Source: Polaromonas eurypsychrophila (GTDB taxonomy: Bacteria; Pseudomonadota; Gammaproteobacteria; Burkholderiales; Burkholderiaceae_C). Taken from it: a DNA stretch of 64,000 nucleotides. The notes under the pieces were generated by a model that ran no database searches, had not been told where the DNA came from, and was given only the letters and a program-made list of their open reading frames with translations. Positions 1 to 10,465 of the stretch are shown one piece after another (within the stretch, counting starts at the first letter, position 1; each line of letters opens with the position of its first letter). Position numbers and translations under genes: made by a program. Location: contig NZ_BMIG01000008.1 of assembly GCF_014641715.1 (NCBI RefSeq), positions 8,001 through 72,000 of the forward strand. The letters are read 5' to 3'.

Positions 1-268
1 CGCGGCCGGCGGTCTGGCCCGCAGGCACCAGCCCGCGCATGGACAGCCCGAATCGCGCCACAAACGGCGACTCGTAAGTACCGCCATCCTTCAGATTGGT
101 GAAATAGGTCTCGGCTGCTCGCGGCGCTGGCACCACCCACGGGTGCGGCATCGCCTCGACCTCATCGGTTGCAACAGGGGCCGCAGGCACCTGAGCCGAG
201 ACCCCGGTGCCTACGCTCATCAACAGGGCAAAGAAAAGGGTAGGCAGGTGCCAGGCAAATCGTGTCAT
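1..268 (-). CDS. DUF4399-type secreted protein (partial, 3' end outside window)
   Basis: The first 89 codons of a minus-strand gene begin at ATG 268 and run off the left edge. The N-terminus is a clear signal peptide: basic MTRFAW, a hydrophobic stretch [15 protein letters not shown], then cleavage after VSAQ. The mature part has [16 protein letters not shown], then [15 protein letters not shown]. This matches the start of DUF4399, where a conserved GHHHLL motif follows just beyond the window edge. Exported proteins of this family have no assigned reaction. No strong Shine-Dalgarno is visible. The gene is transcribed in the same direction as uvrA, 110 bp downstream of it, so it could be read from the uvrA transcript. 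Confidence 0.7.
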   Translation of the reverse strand, partial: MTRFAWHLPTLFFALLMSVGTGVSAQVPAAPVATDEVEAMPHPWVVPAPRAAETYFTNLKDGGTYESPFVARFGLSMRGLVPAGQTAGR

Positions 269-344
269 GGGTGTTCTATGAAAAACGTCAGAAAATACTA
301 GTTAGTAATTTTAAGAACAGTAAGTCACATTTATTTACCGAAAC

Positions 345-378
345 ACGGAAACCCCTTCACTATTGCGGGTTTCCCGGA
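345..378 (-). terminator. possible hairpin terminator after uvrA
   Basis: An inverted repeat with GGAAACCC and GGGTTTCC arms and a 12-nt loop starts right after the uvrA stop codon. No run of T follows directly, so termination by this hairpin is uncertain. Confidence 0.35.
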
Positions 379-3300
379 TTAACGGGCGAGCACGCTGGCA
401 AGGGCCTTGCCGGTGTGGGTTCCCATCCTGACTACCGCTTCCGGCGGCGCCGATGCCACCACTTGCCCGCCCGCATTGCCACCGTTGGGCCCCAGGTCGA
501 TCACCCAGTCGGCCTCGGCAATCACGTCGAGGTCGTGTTCTATCACCACCACGCTGTGACCGCCGTTGACCAGGCGGTGCAGCACATGGATGAGTTTTTC
601 GACGTCGGCCATGTGCAGGCCCACGGTGGGTTCATCCAGCACGTACAGCGTGTGCGGCGCCTTCTGGCCGCGCCGCGTGATGTCGTCGCGCACCTTGGAG
701 AGTTCGGCCACCAGCTTGATGCGCTGCGCCTCGCCGCCCGACAGCGTCGGCGACGGCTGGCCCAGTGTCAGGTAACCGAGGCCCACATCTTTCAGCAACT
801 GCAGCGGGTGCGCGATTGCGGGCATGGACGCAAAAAACGTCACGGCTTCATCGACTTCCATGGTCAACACGTCGCCGATGTTTTTGCCGCGCCAGGTGAC
901 GGCCTGGGTTTCCGGGTTGAAACGCGCACCGTGGCAGGTTTCGCACAACACTTTCACGTCGGGCAAAAAGCTCATGCCGATGGTGCGCACACCCGCACCT
1001 TCGCAGGTGGGGCAACGGCCTTCGCCGGTGTTGAAGCTGAAACGCCCGGCGCTGTAGCCGCGCGCCTTGGCCTCCAGCGTGTCGGCAAACAGTTTGCGCA
1101 CCGTGTCCCAGAAGCCGATGTAGGTGGCCGGGCAGGAGCGTGGCGTCTTGCCAATCGGCGTCTGGTCCACTTCCAGCACGCGGTCCACCGCCGCATACCC
1201 CTCGATCGCTTCGCAGCCGATCCAGGCCGCCGTCTTGCCTTTGTCGTCGGCATCACGACCGGCCTTGGTAGAGCGCAACATGACGCCGGCATGCACATTG
1301 GTCAGCAACACATCGCGCGCGAGGGTGGATTTTCCGGAGCCGGATACGCCAGTGACCGCGACCAGCCGATACAGCGGCACGCTGACCGACACCTTCTGGA
1401 GGTTGTGCAAGTCCGCGTTCACCACTTTGAGCCAGGACGTGAACGGCCCGGCCGCCACCGGCGCGGCGTTGTGCAGCGCGCTGGCGCTGGCGGCCGCCGC
1501 TTTCAGCGCCGCGGCCTTGAGCGCGGCTGCTTTCTGCTTGCTCACGGGTTTGACATCCGCAGCCTCGGGCGCCTGCGTCATCGCGGGCGCCAAGCCAGTG
1601 CGTGTCTCGCGCCTGGGCTGCAGCGGATGGATCAGTGGATTCGCCAGGTAACGCCCGGTCAGTGAATCGGGCAGGGTGGCCAGGTGAGCAGCTGTGCCCT
1701 GACCCACAAGCTGGCCGCCGCGTTTGCCTGCGCCAGGGCCTATGTCGATGATGTTGTCGGCGCGGCGAATCGTGTCTTCGTCATGCTCCACCACCACCAG
1801 GGTGTTGCCGCGCTCGCTGAGTTTGCCCAGCGCACGCAACAGAATCTGGTTGTCGCGCGGGTGCAGGCCAATGGTCGGCTCGTCCAGCACATAACAGACG
1901 CCTTGCAGATTGGAGCCGAGCTGCGCGGCCAGCCGGATGCGCTGCGCCTCGCCGCCCGACAGCGTGGGCGCGCCACGGTCCAGCGTCAGATAGCCCAGGC
2001 CCACGTCTTCGAGAAACTCGAGCCGGCTCTTGATCTCGGGGATCAAATCGCGCGCAATGCCGGCTTCGCGGCCGGATAGCGCGAGTTTTTCCACCCAGGC
2101 GCGCACATCAGTGACGGACAAAGCGGCGATATCGGCAATGCCAACCCCGGCAAACTTCACCGCCCGCGCCTGCGCGTTCAGGCGCGTGCCCAGGCAACCG
2201 GGGCAGGTCGCGTCCAGCACCTCATCAACATCCGCTTCAACAAAACTCTGTTCACGGCCCTTGTTGTTGTCGTCACGCACCGAGTCGTCGAACACCTTGC
2301 GCTGCTCTCTGGTCAGCTTGACGCCAGTGCCGACACAGTCCGGGCACCAGCCGTGTTTGCTGTTGTAGCTGAACAGGCGCGGGTCGAGCTCGGGGTAAGA
2401 GGTAGAGCACACCGGGCAGGCGCGCTGCGTGGACGAGGCCTGCAACTTGCCAAGCTGTTTGGTCGATGTGCCAGCCATCATCGCGCCGCGCAAACCGGTC
2501 AGTGGCGCAAGCACATGCACGACGCCTTTGCCGTGCTGTAGCGCCGTCGCCAATGCCTGGCGCAAGGCCGCTTCGTTGTCGGGCGTCACATGGATATCGG
2601 CAATCGGCAGTTCTACCGTGTGTTCCTTGAAACGGTCGATACGCGGAAAGTTCGTCGTCGGCAAAAACTCGCCGTCGATGCGCAGATGCGTGTAGCCGCG
2701 GGGCCGCGCCCAGTCGGCGAGTTCGGTGTAGACGCCCTTGCGGTTGATCACCAGCGGCGCCAGCAAGCCGATATGCTGGCCACGGTGCGCCTTGAGCAGC
2801 TGGGCCGCAATGCTTTCCGGGCTTTGCGGCATCACGGCCGCGCCATCTTTGGTGCAGTGCTGGATGCCGAGCTTGACGTAGAGCAGACGCAGAAAGTGCC
2901 AGACCTCCGTCGTGGTGCCGACGGTGGACTTGCGCCCGCCGCGCGACAGGCGCTGCTCGATCGCCACGGTCGGCGGGATGCCATAGACCGCATCGACCTC
3001 GGGGCGACCGGCCGGCTGCACGATGCTGCGCGCATAGGCGTTGAGTGACTCGAGGTAACGCCGCTGGCCTTCGTTGAACAGGATGTCAAAGGCCAGCGTG
3101 GACTTGCCGGAGCCCGACACGCCGGTCACCACATTGAACTTGCCGCGTGGGATGTTGACCGACAGGCTCTTGAGATTGTGCTCCTTGGCATTGACGATCT
3201 GGATCAGGTTGGAGAAGGCCGGCTTTGTTTTCCAGACCTTGGTGCGCGCCTCTTCCACACCATGCACCTTGCCCATGGCTTTTTCATACTCGCGCAGCGC

Positions 3301-6300
3301 CAGTGCGGTGTGCGAAGTCGGGTGTTCACGCACAGCTTCGGGCGTGCCCTGGGCCACCAGCAAGCCGCCGGCCTCGCCGCCTTCGGGGCCGAGGTCGATC
3401 AACCAGTCGGCGGATCGGATCACATCGAGGTTGTGCTCGATGATGATCAGCGAATGGCCGACGTCGAGCAGCTTGCGCAGCGCGCGCATCAACTTGGCGA
3501 TGTCGTCAAAGTGCAGACCGGTGGTCGGCTCGTCGAACAGGAACAGGGTGCCGCGGTTGATGTTTTTCAGCGCCAGCGGCTGCCGGCTGACGCTCGCAGT
3601 TTTGGACGCGCCAGCCAGGAAACCCGCCAGCTTGAGACGCTGCGCCTCGCCGCCCGACAGTGTCGGCACAGGCTGGCCCAGCTTCACATACTCCAGCCCC
3701 ACATCCACAATGGGCTGCAGCGCACGAATTACCTCGCGGTCCTGCGCAAACAACTGGCTGGCTTCGCTGACCGTGAGGTTCAACACGTCGGACACATTCA
3801 TCAGGCGCGGATGCACATCGCCGATCGCTTTGCGCTCAATGGTCACTTCCAGGATTTCAGGCCGGTAACGCTTGCCGTCGCAGTCCGGGCAGCGCAGGTA
3901 AACGTCGCTGAGGAACTGCATCTCCACATGTTCAAAACCTGAGCCGCCGCAGGTCGGGCAGCGCCCGTCACCGTTGTTGAAACTGAATTTGGACGAGGTG
4001 TAGCTGCGCTGCCGGGCCAGCGGCGCCTGCGCAAACAGCTCACGCACCGCATCCCAGGCGCCCACATAACTGGCCGGGTTGGAGCGCGCCGTCTTGCCAA
4101 TCGGCGATTGGTCGACAAACACCACATCGGTCAGGTAATCGGCGCCCATCAGGCGGTCGTGCACACCCGGGGTTTCGGCTGCCTTTCCGAACTGGCGCAG
4201 CAGCGCCGGTGCCAGGATGTCCTGCATCAGCGTCGATTTTCCGGAGCCGCTGACACCGGTGACACAGACCAGGCGTTGCAGCGGAAACTCCACCGTAAGG
4301 TTCTTCAGGTTGTGGTCGCGCGCGCCTTCCAGAATCAGGCGCGGCGTGTTGTCCGTGACGGGCCGCTTGAAACCCATGCCAACCTGCTTGCGCGAGCCCA
4401 GGTAGGCACCTGTCAGCGTATCGGCATGTTTGAGGTCTTCAGGCGTGCCGTCGAACACAATCTGCCCGCCCTTCTCGCCCGGACCGGGTCCCATGTCTAT
4501 CATGCGGTCCGCCGCCATCATCACGGCCGGGTCGTGCTCAACCACCACCAGCGTGTTGCCGGCGTCGCGCAGCCGGTGCATGGCCTGCGTGATGCGATTC
4601 ATGTCGCGCGGATGCAGGCCGATGGACGGCTCATCGAGCACAAATAGCGTGTTGACCAGCGAAGTGCCGAGCGCCGTGGTCAGGTTGATGCGCTGCACCT
4701 CGCCGCCCGACAGTGTGCGGCTTTGCCGATCCAGCGTCAGGTAGCCGATGCCGACATCACTGAGGTACTTCAGGCGCGTATGGATTTCCTCAAACAGGGA
4801 CTTGAGCGCCTTCTCTTCACCCGTTCGGGCTGAGCCTGTCGAAGCCTGCCCTTCGACAGGCTCCGGGTGAACGGTCACGGCAACAAAAAACTCACGCAAG
4901 CGGTCAATCGGCAGCTGCATCAGGTCATGCACGCTCAAGCCGGGCAAGGCCTCAAGCTGTGCGCGGCTCCAGTCCACACCGACCGGCATGAAGCGTTTGT
5001 CGGGCGGCAGCGCTGCGTCCGAGGCGTCCTTGGAGCCGAGGCGCCAAAGCAGCGCTTCAAGTTTGAGGCGCGCGCCGCCGCAGGTCTCGCATGGCGTGTA
5101 GCTGCGGTATTTGGACAGCAGCACGCGGATGTGCATCTTGTAAGCCTTGGTTTCCAGGTAAGCAAAAAAGCGCTTGATGCCATACCACTGCTTCTTCCAC
5201 TGGCCGTTCTTGTAAGCCGGTGTGCCGTGAATCACCCAGTGCTGCTGGTCCGGCGTGAGCTTGTACCAGGGCGTGTCGCGCGGAATACCTGCGGATTCCG
5301 CGTGGCGCATCAGGTCGTCCTGGTTTTCGGCCCAGGCCGGCGTCTGCAGGGTCTTGATGGCGCCGGAGCGCAAGGTCAGCTTGTCGTTGGGAATCACCAG
5401 ACCGTAATCGACGCCGATGACGCGGCCAAAACCGCGGCAGGTCTCGCATGCGCCCATAGCCGAGTTGAAGGAGAATAACGAAGGGGTCGGGTCGGCATAA
5501 CGCAGGTCACTGTCGGGGCAATGCAGGCCGGTCGAAAAGCGCCACATTTCTTCTGCAGCGTGCTGAGACCCCACGCTTTTCACTTCGTGAGCCTGCGGCG
5601 GTACGCTGCCCCTGACATCAGGAACAGGGGCTGGCTCGGCTTGGGGCGGCCCTGCGCTCTCGCCGCTTCCGCCCGCCTGCACATACACATTGAGCCGCCC
5701 GCCGCGTTTGAGCGCCATTTCAATCGCTTCCACCACACGCGACTTTTCAGCCGCATGAATGCGAAAACGGTCGGCAACCACATCGAGCAGTTTGTGCGGG
5801 CCGGCAGGTGCGGTCATGTCGCGTTCCGCATGGACCCGCGTGAAGCCGCTGGCCGACAGCCACTGCGTGACCTCCTCGGCGCTGGTATTTCCAGGCAACT
5901 CCACAGGGAAAGTCATCACCAGGCGCGGATCGCCTGCAGCGGTGCGCGCCATCAATTCGGCATAAATCGACTCGGGCGTGTCATGGCGCACCGCCTGCGC
6001 GGTCTTTTTGTCGAACAACTGCGCGGCGCGGGCGTACAGCAGCTTCAAGTGATCGTTGAGCTCGGTCATAGTGCCCACAGTGGAGCGCGAACTGCGCACC
6101 GGATTGGTCTGGTCAATCGCAATCGCCGGCGGCACACCCTCGACCTTGTCCACCGCTGGTTTGTCCATGCGGTCCAGAAACTGCCGCGCATAGGCCGAAA
6201 AGGTTTCGACATAACGCCGCTGGCCTTCGGCGAACAGCGTGTCGAACACCAGCGAAGACTTGCCCGAGCCGCTGGGGCCGGTAACCACCGTCATTTCACC

Positions 6301-6375
6301 CGTGCGTATGTCCAGGTCGAGGTTTTTTAGATTGTGTTGGCGCGCACCGCGGATGCGGATGATTCCCTGTGACAT
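379..6375 (-). CDS. uvrA: Tandem-duplicated excinuclease ABC subunit UvrA (double UvrA)
   Basis: This 1998-residue protein is two UvrA proteins joined in tandem; a normal UvrA has about 940 residues. UvrA is the DNA-damage sensing ATPase of nucleotide excision repair. Four Walker A motifs are visible (GPSGSGKSS near residue 33, GVSGSGKST near 704, 1083 and 1673) and four LSGGE signatures (near 552, 903, 1469, 1873). CxxC zinc-finger pairs survive around the hinge regions, but the first finger of each half looks lost (CTKDG in half two). ATG 6375 was chosen because AGGAAAG lies 9 nt upstream; a TTG start at 6402 is less likely. Two palindromic repeats lie in frame in the first half: RepC near residues 500-519 and RepA near 240-269. 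A separate normal uvrA probably exists elsewhere (inference). The double form may be a paralogue with altered damage recognition. Confidence 0.95.
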   Translation of the reverse strand: MSQGIIRIRGARQHNLKNLDLDIRTGEMTVVTGPSGSGKSSLVFDTLFAEGQRRYVETFSAYARQFLDRMDKPAVDKVEGVPPAIAIDQTNPVRSSRSTVGTMTELNDHLKLLYARAAQLFDKKTAQAVRHDTPESIYAELMARTAAGDPRLVMTFPVELPGNTSAEEVTQWLSASGFTRVHAERDMTAPAGPHKLLDVVADRFRIHAAEKSRVVEAIEMALKRGGRLNVYVQAGGSGESAGPPQAEPAPVPDVRGSVPPQAHEVKSVGSQHAAEEMWRFSTGLHCPDSDLRYADPTPSLFSFNSAMGACETCRGFGRVIGVDYGLVIPNDKLTLRSGAIKTLQTPAWAENQDDLMRHAESAGIPRDTPWYKLTPDQQHWVIHGTPAYKNGQWKKQWYGIKRFFAYLETKAYKMHIRVLLSKYRSYTPCETCGGARLKLEALLWRLGSKDASDAALPPDKRFMPVGVDWSRAQLEALPGLSVHDLMQLPIDRLREFFVAVTVHPEPVEGQASTGSARTGEEKALKSLFEEIHTRLKYLSDVGIGYLTLDRQSRTLSGGEVQRINLTTALGTSLVNTLFVLDEPSIGLHPRDMNRITQAMHRLRDAGNTLVVVEHDPAVMMAADRMIDMGPGPGEKGGQIVFDGTPEDLKHADTLTGAYLGSRKQVGMGFKRPVTDNTPRLILEGARDHNLKNLTVEFPLQRLVCVTGVSGSGKSTLMQDILAPALLRQFGKAAETPGVHDRLMGADYLTDVVFVDQSPIGKTARSNPASYVGAWDAVRELFAQAPLARQRSYTSSKFSFNNGDGRCPTCGGSGFEHVEMQFLSDVYLRCPDCDGKRYRPEILEVTIERKAIGDVHPRLMNVSDVLNLTVSEASQLFAQDREVIRALQPIVDVGLEYVKLGQPVPTLSGGEAQRLKLAGFLAGASKTASVSRQPLALKNINRGTLFLFDEPTTGLHFDDIAKLMRALRKLLDVGHSLIIIEHNLDVIRSADWLIDLGPEGGEAGGLLVAQGTPEAVREHPTSHTALALREYEKAMGKVHGVEEARTKVWKTKPAFSNLIQIVNAKEHNLKSLSVNIPRGKFNVVTGVSGSGKSTLAFDILFNEGQRRYLESLNAYARSIVQPAGRPEVDAVYGIPPTVAIEQRLSRGGRKSTVGTTTEVWHFLRLLYVKLGIQHCTKDGAAVMPQSPESIAAQLLKAHRGQHIGLLAPLVINRKGVYTELADWARPRGYTHLRIDGEFLPTTNFPRIDRFKEHTVELPIADIHVTPDNEAALRQALATALQHGKGVVHVLAPLTGLRGAMMAGTSTKQLGKLQASSTQRACPVCSTSYPELDPRLFSYNSKHGWCPDCVGTGVKLTREQRKVFDDSVRDDNNKGREQSFVEADVDEVLDATCPGCLGTRLNAQARAVKFAGVGIADIAALSVTDVRAWVEKLALSGREAGIARDLIPEIKSRLEFLEDVGLGYLTLDRGAPTLSGGEAQRIRLAAQLGSNLQGVCYVLDEPTIGLHPRDNQILLRALGKLSERGNTLVVVEHDEDTIRRADNIIDIGPGAGKRGGQLVGQGTAAHLATLPDSLTGRYLANPLIHPLQPRRETRTGLAPAMTQAPEAADVKPVSKQKAAALKAAALKAAAASASALHNAAPVAAGPFTSWLKVVNADLHNLQKVSVSVPLYRLVAVTGVSGSGKSTLARDVLLTNVHAGVMLRSTKAGRDADDKGKTAAWIGCEAIEGYAAVDRVLEVDQTPIGKTPRSCPATYIGFWDTVRKLFADTLEAKARGYSAGRFSFNTGEGRCPTCEGAGVRTIGMSFLPDVKVLCETCHGARFNPETQAVTWRGKNIGDVLTMEVDEAVTFFASMPAIAHPLQLLKDVGLGYLTLGQPSPTLSGGEAQRIKLVAELSKVRDDITRRGQKAPHTLYVLDEPTVGLHMADVEKLIHVLHRLVNGGHSVVVIEHDLDVIAEADWVIDLGPNGGNAGGQVVASAPPEAVVRMGTHTGKALASVLAR
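4818..4875. repeat. RepC palindromic repeat inside uvrA
   Basis: The arms GAGCCTGTCGAAG and CTTCGACAGGCTC form a hairpin. On the uvrA strand it is read through as [17 protein letters not shown], which is absent from normal UvrA between the REFFxxL helix and the [12 protein letters not shown] helix. The frame is kept. Confidence 0.8.
5568..5656. repeat. RepA repeat inside uvrA
   Basis: The copy begins CCCCACGCTTTTCACTTCG and ends CTTGGGGCGGCCCTGCG, the same edges as the mccA copy at 15246-15324. In uvrA it encodes a low-complexity stretch ([14 protein letters not shown], then [14 protein letters not shown]) inserted before the STGLHCP zinc region. The frame is open throughout. Confidence 0.7.
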
Positions 6376-6537
6376 GGGTGGGGGCTTTCCTGGTGAGGTC
6401 AAACATTCTAGACAGCCGGTTCACCACTTCGTCGCGTGGGGTTAAGGCTTCTCCATGCCGCTACACCTTGAAACACATTAAGCGTCCCGGCCGCAGTTTC
6501 CACACTGGCAGCGCCGGCAGTGCGCGTGAGCTGTTCG

Positions 6538-6549
6538 CCCCCCCCCCCC
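6538..6549 (+). promoter_or_regulatory. Poly-C tract (12 C) next to a Shine-Dalgarno
   Basis: Twelve consecutive C residues directly precede the ribosome binding site AAGGAGAG of the binding-protein gene that starts at 6561. Homopolymer runs of this length can slip in replication and change leader structure or promoter spacing. Confidence 0.6.
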
Positions 6550-6560
6550 AAGGAGAGAAT

Positions 6561-7673
6561 ATGAAGATATCAAGCAAGTGGTGCGTCGCCATCGCCATGG
6601 CATTGCTGAGCCATGCTGCTCACGCGCAAATACTGATCGGGCAAACCGCCGGCTTCACCGGCCCTGTGGGCGCGGGGGTCAAGGAAACCATCGATGGAGC
6701 GAAACTTTACCTTGATGCCCTCAATGCCAAAGGCGGCGTTAACGGCCAGAAGATCGAACTGATCTCGCTGGACGACAAGTTCGATCCCAAGCTGGCTGCC
6801 GAAAACGCCCGCAAGCTGATCGAGGAGCAGAACGTGGCGGCGATGTTCCTGACACGCGGTACACCCCATACCGAAGCCATACTGCCCCTGCTTGAAAAAT
6901 ACAGCGTACCGCTGATTGGCCCGTCCACCGGTGCCATGGTGCTGCATCAGCCCGTCAAAAAATATGTTTTCAATGTGCGCGCCACCTACCAGCGCGAGGC
7001 CGAAAAAGCCGTCGCCCACCTGAACTCCATGGGCATCACCCGAATCGGCATTTTTTACGCCGACGACAGCTTCGGCGCCGATGGCGTGGCGGGTGCGCAA
7101 AAAGGACTGGCGGCCGCCAAGCTGCAGCCTTCAGTACTGGAAAAATCCAACCGCAGCAAACCTGACTTCGCACCGCTCGCACCCAAGGTGGTGCAGACCA
7201 ACACACAGGCGGTCATCATGGTGGCCTCCGGCCAGGCAGTGGTGGACGGAACCAAGGCGCTGCGCGCGGCCGGCTCCGCAGCGCAGGTGGTCACGCTGTC
7301 CAATAACGCATCGAGCGGCTTTATCAAGAGCCTTGGTGACAATGCGCGCGGCGTGATCGTGACCCAGGTCTTCCCTTATGAACGCTCTATCTCCTACGCA
7401 ATGGTCAAGGAAGCGCAGGAAATGGCCAAAGCGAAGGGTTCGGGTGACATCAGCCCGGCCACGCTGGAAGGATTTGCTGCCGCCAAGGTGCTGGTAGAGG
7501 GCCTGCGCCGCGCCGGCACCAAACCAACACGCGAGAAAATCCATGCAGCGCTGGAAGGCATACGCAAGCTTGACATTGGCGGCCTGGAGGTGAATTTCTC
7601 ACCGGAAGACCACACCGGACTTGACTTCGCCGACCTTTCAATCATCGGCACAGACGGCAAATTCAAGCGTTGA
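6561..7673 (+). CDS. ABC transporter periplasmic substrate-binding protein (branched-chain amino acid type)
   Basis: The gene encodes 370 residues. It starts with a signal peptide (MKISSKWCVAIAMALLSHAAHA, cut before Q). The mature protein has the Peripla_BP_6 / LivK-like fold: IGQTAGFTGPVGAGVKETIDGAKLYLDALN, quoted here in part, then LISLDDKFDPKLAAENARKL and GPSTGAM ligand-pocket motifs, and a second lobe from about residue 150. It would bind an amino acid or aromatic/amide ligand in the periplasm and deliver it to an ABC permease. ATG 6561 is preceded by AAGGAGAG at 6550-6557; upstream in-frame codons lack both this site and a signal peptide. No permease or ATPase gene is adjacent, so it is an orphan binding protein whose partner lies elsewhere. 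The specific ligand cannot be told from sequence. Confidence 0.85.
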   Translation: MKISSKWCVAIAMALLSHAAHAQILIGQTAGFTGPVGAGVKETIDGAKLYLDALNAKGGVNGQKIELISLDDKFDPKLAAENARKLIEEQNVAAMFLTRGTPHTEAILPLLEKYSVPLIGPSTGAMVLHQPVKKYVFNVRATYQREAEKAVAHLNSMGITRIGIFYADDSFGADGVAGAQKGLAAAKLQPSVLEKSNRSKPDFAPLAPKVVQTNTQAVIMVASGQAVVDGTKALRAAGSAAQVVTLSNNASSGFIKSLGDNARGVIVTQVFPYERSISYAMVKEAQEMAKAKGSGDISPATLEGFAAAKVLVEGLRRAGTKPTREKIHAALEGIRKLDIGGLEVNFSPEDHTGLDFADLSIIGTDGKFKR

Positions 7674-7810
7674 GCTTCCGCCGGAAAGATGAGAATGCGG
7701 GGCGCTCCGCCCGGCTTTTTGCCCGGACCGCTCCGCACATCCTTACAGACATACCCGAGTTCCTTGAATCAATACGTCGGATGTGGCTTTCTGGGTGGGT
7801 TATACAGACG

Positions 7811-7836
7811 TTAAAAAGGCCCCGAAGGGCCTCAAC
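7811..7836 (-). terminator. Rho-independent terminator with a UUCG-type loop
   Basis: On the minus strand, AGGCCC-TTCG-GGGCCT is followed directly by five T. It lies 35 bp beyond the stop of the 7871-8323 gene. On the plus strand it could also help end the binding-protein transcript. Confidence 0.75.
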
Positions 7837-7870
7837 GTACGCATGGGATGCTGTCAACACATAACAGGGT

Positions 7871-8323
7871 TCAGTCGCGCAAGGCCTGTTCCAGCGCCTC
7901 CGCCTTTGCGGGCCCCACGGCGCTCCGAATGGCAGGCAAAAGCGCGAGCAACGCATCCAGGTTACCTGCGCCTTCAACCGCCAGATTAAGGCGAAAGCCC
8001 CGCAGGCCCAGGCTTGCCGTCAACTGCGCTGCAACAGGATAGGCATTTTTGTACCGCTCTTGCGACGTCAGTCGCGTTGCAGTCGCCTCTCGCACATTGA
8101 CCTGAGCTTGCGTTTCCGCCACCACATCGGGTGGCACCAAAAAGCCAAGACCGATCAGGCGGTCAATGTCTTCCGCTGTCACGCCCATGCCCGCTGTGGC
8201 TTGCAACACCGCCGCGAGGTCGCGGTTTCCATCAAACAGAATGAACGCAGAGCGCTGACGGGGAGTCAGTAACGACCGGTCTTTCAGGGCAAGTTGCCCA
8301 GCTTCAGATTTGTGGTATTTCAT
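7871..8323 (-). CDS. Hypothetical protein, 150 aa
   Basis: I do not recognise a family. The protein starts MKYHKSEAGQLALKDRSL and has an N-terminal helical segment (LTPRQRSAFILFDGNRDLAAVL) resembling the small winged-helix-like modules found in some regulators. A second part is Ala/Leu-rich (LALLPAIRSAVGPAKAEALE) and probably helical. There is no signal peptide or membrane segment. It is followed by a good terminator, so it is likely the last or only gene of its transcript. Its neighbours give no functional clue. Confidence 0.65.
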   Translation of the reverse strand: MKYHKSEAGQLALKDRSLLTPRQRSAFILFDGNRDLAAVLQATAGMGVTAEDIDRLIGLGFLVPPDVVAETQAQVNVREATATRLTSQERYKNAYPVAAQLTASLGLRGFRLNLAVEGAGNLDALLALLPAIRSAVGPAKAEALEQALRD

Positions 8324-8350
8324 GGTGTTGCGTAAGTGTGGCCCTCTTGA

Positions 8351-8506
8351 CTAACGGACCGGCTCCGGCGAAGAGCCGGCCACAACGGGGGCATGAACAG
8401 CGTCGCCACCATGCTTTTCACCCCCCAGATCTATATCGCCGCCTTTGCTGAGCATATACAGAGCCAAAGCCGCAAAGGCTACAAATCCAATCACTAATTT
8501 CCACAT
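8351..8506 (-). CDS. Small single-pass membrane protein, 51 aa
   Basis: The ATG at 8506 has GGAG 8 nt upstream. The product begins MWKLVIGFVAFAALALYML, one hydrophobic segment with an N-terminal anchor. It is followed by a short polar tail (SKGGDIDLGGEKHGGDAVHA). No family function is known to me. The good ribosome binding site, the transmembrane-plus-polar-tail layout and a terminator just upstream support a real gene. It would sit in the inner membrane. Confidence 0.6.
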   Translation of the reverse strand: MWKLVIGFVAFAALALYMLSKGGDIDLGGEKHGGDAVHAPVVAGSSPEPVR

Positions 8507-8520
8507 TCCGCAGTCTCCAA

Positions 8521-8599
8521 TAAAAAAGACTCCCGCGCATGAACGAGAGTCTATCGAGTTTCCAAAGTTGAGGCCCCCTCGTTTTCACCGAGGAGGCCT
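8521..8599 (-). terminator. Two consecutive hairpins after the MFS gene
   Basis: The first hairpin on the minus strand has 11-bp arms (8571-8581 with 8589-8599, one mismatch). The second, AGACTC/GAGTCT at 8527-8552, is followed by six T. Together they should end the MFS transcript before the small membrane-protein gene. Confidence 0.7.
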
Positions 8600-8610
8600 T
8601 TCTGACGATT

Positions 8611-10287
8611 TCAGTCGTTGGCGTAAATATCAACGTCTTTGGTTTCCTTGACCAGCAACATGCCAATCACGAAGGTGCCGGCTGCAACAACGACCGGATA
8701 CCACAAACCATAATAAATATCCCCGGTAGCCGCCACCATCGCAAATGCGGTAGTCGGCAACAAACCGCCAAACCAGCCATTACCAATGTGGTACGGCAAG
8801 CTCATCGACGTGTAGCGAATCCGCGTTGGGAACATTTCTACCAGCATGGCAGCAATGGGGCCGTAGACCATAGTGACCAGGATCACCAGATACACAAGAA
8901 TGACTCCAATCATGAGCTTGTTCATGCTCTTGTCGTCAGCCTTGGTGGTCAGACCGTTTGCTTTTGCACTGTCAAGCACGGCTTTCTTGAAGTCGGCGAT
9001 GCCTTTTGCACTCTCCGCAGAAAACGCATTGCGCTTGTCGTTCAAGGTTGCATTCAGTGATGGCACTGAGGTGGTTCCGATTTGAACCGAAGCGACGGAT
9101 CCAGCAGGACCCGCGATGTTCTTGTACGGAATGAAGTTTTGTGCCAACACGCGCTTGGCCTGGTCGCAAGAGCTGGTGAAGTCGATCTCACGAGCAATCG
9201 GGCTACCCTGGAAGGAGCATGATTTTGGATCGGCTGTGACGCTCACGGGAACGGTGTCGTGTGCCATTTTCAGCGCCGGATTGGCGTACTGCAGCAGCAT
9301 GGGGAACACTGCGAAGTAGGTAATCGCACCCAGCAGGCAACCCGCCATGATGATGGGTTTGCGGCCAATCTTGTCAGACAACACGCCAAAAAAGATGAAG
9401 AAGGGCGTACCAATCACCAGTGCGGCAGCAATCAGCAAGTTGGCAGTCACACCGTCTACCTTGGCAATCGTCGTCAGGAAGAACAGCGCGTAGAACTGAC
9501 CGGTATACCAGACCACAGCCTGACCAGCGGTCAAACCCAGCAAGGCAATGATCACGATCTTCAGGTTTTTCCATTGACCGAAGGACTCGGACAAAGGTGC
9601 CTTGGAAGTTTTGCCTTCGGCCTTCATTTTCTGAAAGGCTGGTGACTCATTCATCGACAGACGGATGTAAACGGACACACCCAACAACAAAATGGACACC
9701 AGGAAAGGAACACGCCAGCCCCAATCGGCAAAAGCCGCTTCGCCGACCGCCTGACGCACGCCCAGAATCACCATCAATGACAGGAACAAGCCCAGCGTGG
9801 CAGTGGTTTGAATCCATGAGGTGTAAAAACCGCGCTGACCGTGTGGCGAATGCTCAGCCACATAAGTGGCCGCACCACCATATTCACCACCGAGTGCCAG
9901 GCCCTGAAGCATGCGCAAGGCGACCAGAATGACAGGGGCCGCAATGCCGATCGTGGCGTAATTGGGCAGCAAGCCCACAATAAATGTCGCCGCACCCATG
10001 ATCACGATGGTGATCAAAAAAGTGTATTTGCGGCCAATCATGTCACCCAGGCGGCCAAACACCAGCGCGCCGAACGGACGCACCAGGAAACCGGCAGCAA
10101 ATGCCAGCAAGGCAAAAATGTACGCGGCTGAAGGGTCAAGACCCGAGAAAAACTGCTTGGCAATAATTGCCGCGAGCGAGCCGTACAGGTAAAAGTCATA
10201 CCACTCAAATACCGTGCCCAGCGAAGAAGCGAAGATCACCTTCTTCTGCTCCTTGGACATGGGTCTGTTGTCGATAGCTGTTGACAT
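8611..10287 (-). CDS. MFS transporter, metabolite:H+ symporter type
   Basis: The protein has 558 residues and belongs to the MHS group of the major facilitator superfamily, which imports organic acids and related solutes with protons. It begins MSTAIDNRPMSKEQKKVIFA, followed by SSLGTVFEWYDFYLYG, typical of the group. The loop motif GRLGDMIGRKYTFL lies between TM2 and TM3, and GVLSDKIGRKPII is the matching motif of the second half. A hydrophilic insert of about 110 residues (from the KMAHDTVPVSV region to NKLMIG) separates two late helices, which makes it longer than the usual 430-450. ATG 10287 has GGAG 9 nt upstream. It is monocistronic, with terminators downstream. The substrate is unknown. 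Confidence 0.85.
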   Translation of the reverse strand: MSTAIDNRPMSKEQKKVIFASSLGTVFEWYDFYLYGSLAAIIAKQFFSGLDPSAAYIFALLAFAAGFLVRPFGALVFGRLGDMIGRKYTFLITIVIMGAATFIVGLLPNYATIGIAAPVILVALRMLQGLALGGEYGGAATYVAEHSPHGQRGFYTSWIQTTATLGLFLSLMVILGVRQAVGEAAFADWGWRVPFLVSILLLGVSVYIRLSMNESPAFQKMKAEGKTSKAPLSESFGQWKNLKIVIIALLGLTAGQAVVWYTGQFYALFFLTTIAKVDGVTANLLIAAALVIGTPFFIFFGVLSDKIGRKPIIMAGCLLGAITYFAVFPMLLQYANPALKMAHDTVPVSVTADPKSCSFQGSPIAREIDFTSSCDQAKRVLAQNFIPYKNIAGPAGSVASVQIGTTSVPSLNATLNDKRNAFSAESAKGIADFKKAVLDSAKANGLTTKADDKSMNKLMIGVILVYLVILVTMVYGPIAAMLVEMFPTRIRYTSMSLPYHIGNGWFGGLLPTTAFAMVAATGDIYYGLWYPVVVAAGTFVIGMLLVKETKDVDIYAND

Positions 10288-10465
10288 GTGTTGTGTCTCC
10301 AAAATAGTAAGGCCTCCCGTTTGGAAGCTGAAGGCATTATTTTGTTGGCCGCTGACCTAGCTCTGACGTGAAACCAACAGGAGCTTTCGCGAAACTTATC
10401 GACTACTGACAAGTCAAGGGAAAACCCGTGGACAACTTTTCAGGATGCGAAGAATGTCGCTTCGT

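Noticed and set aside
7680-7740. GC-rich segment after the binding-protein gene as a terminator
   Set aside because: Arms are short and overlapping and no T run follows in the right place; the hairpin at 7811 is more convincing.
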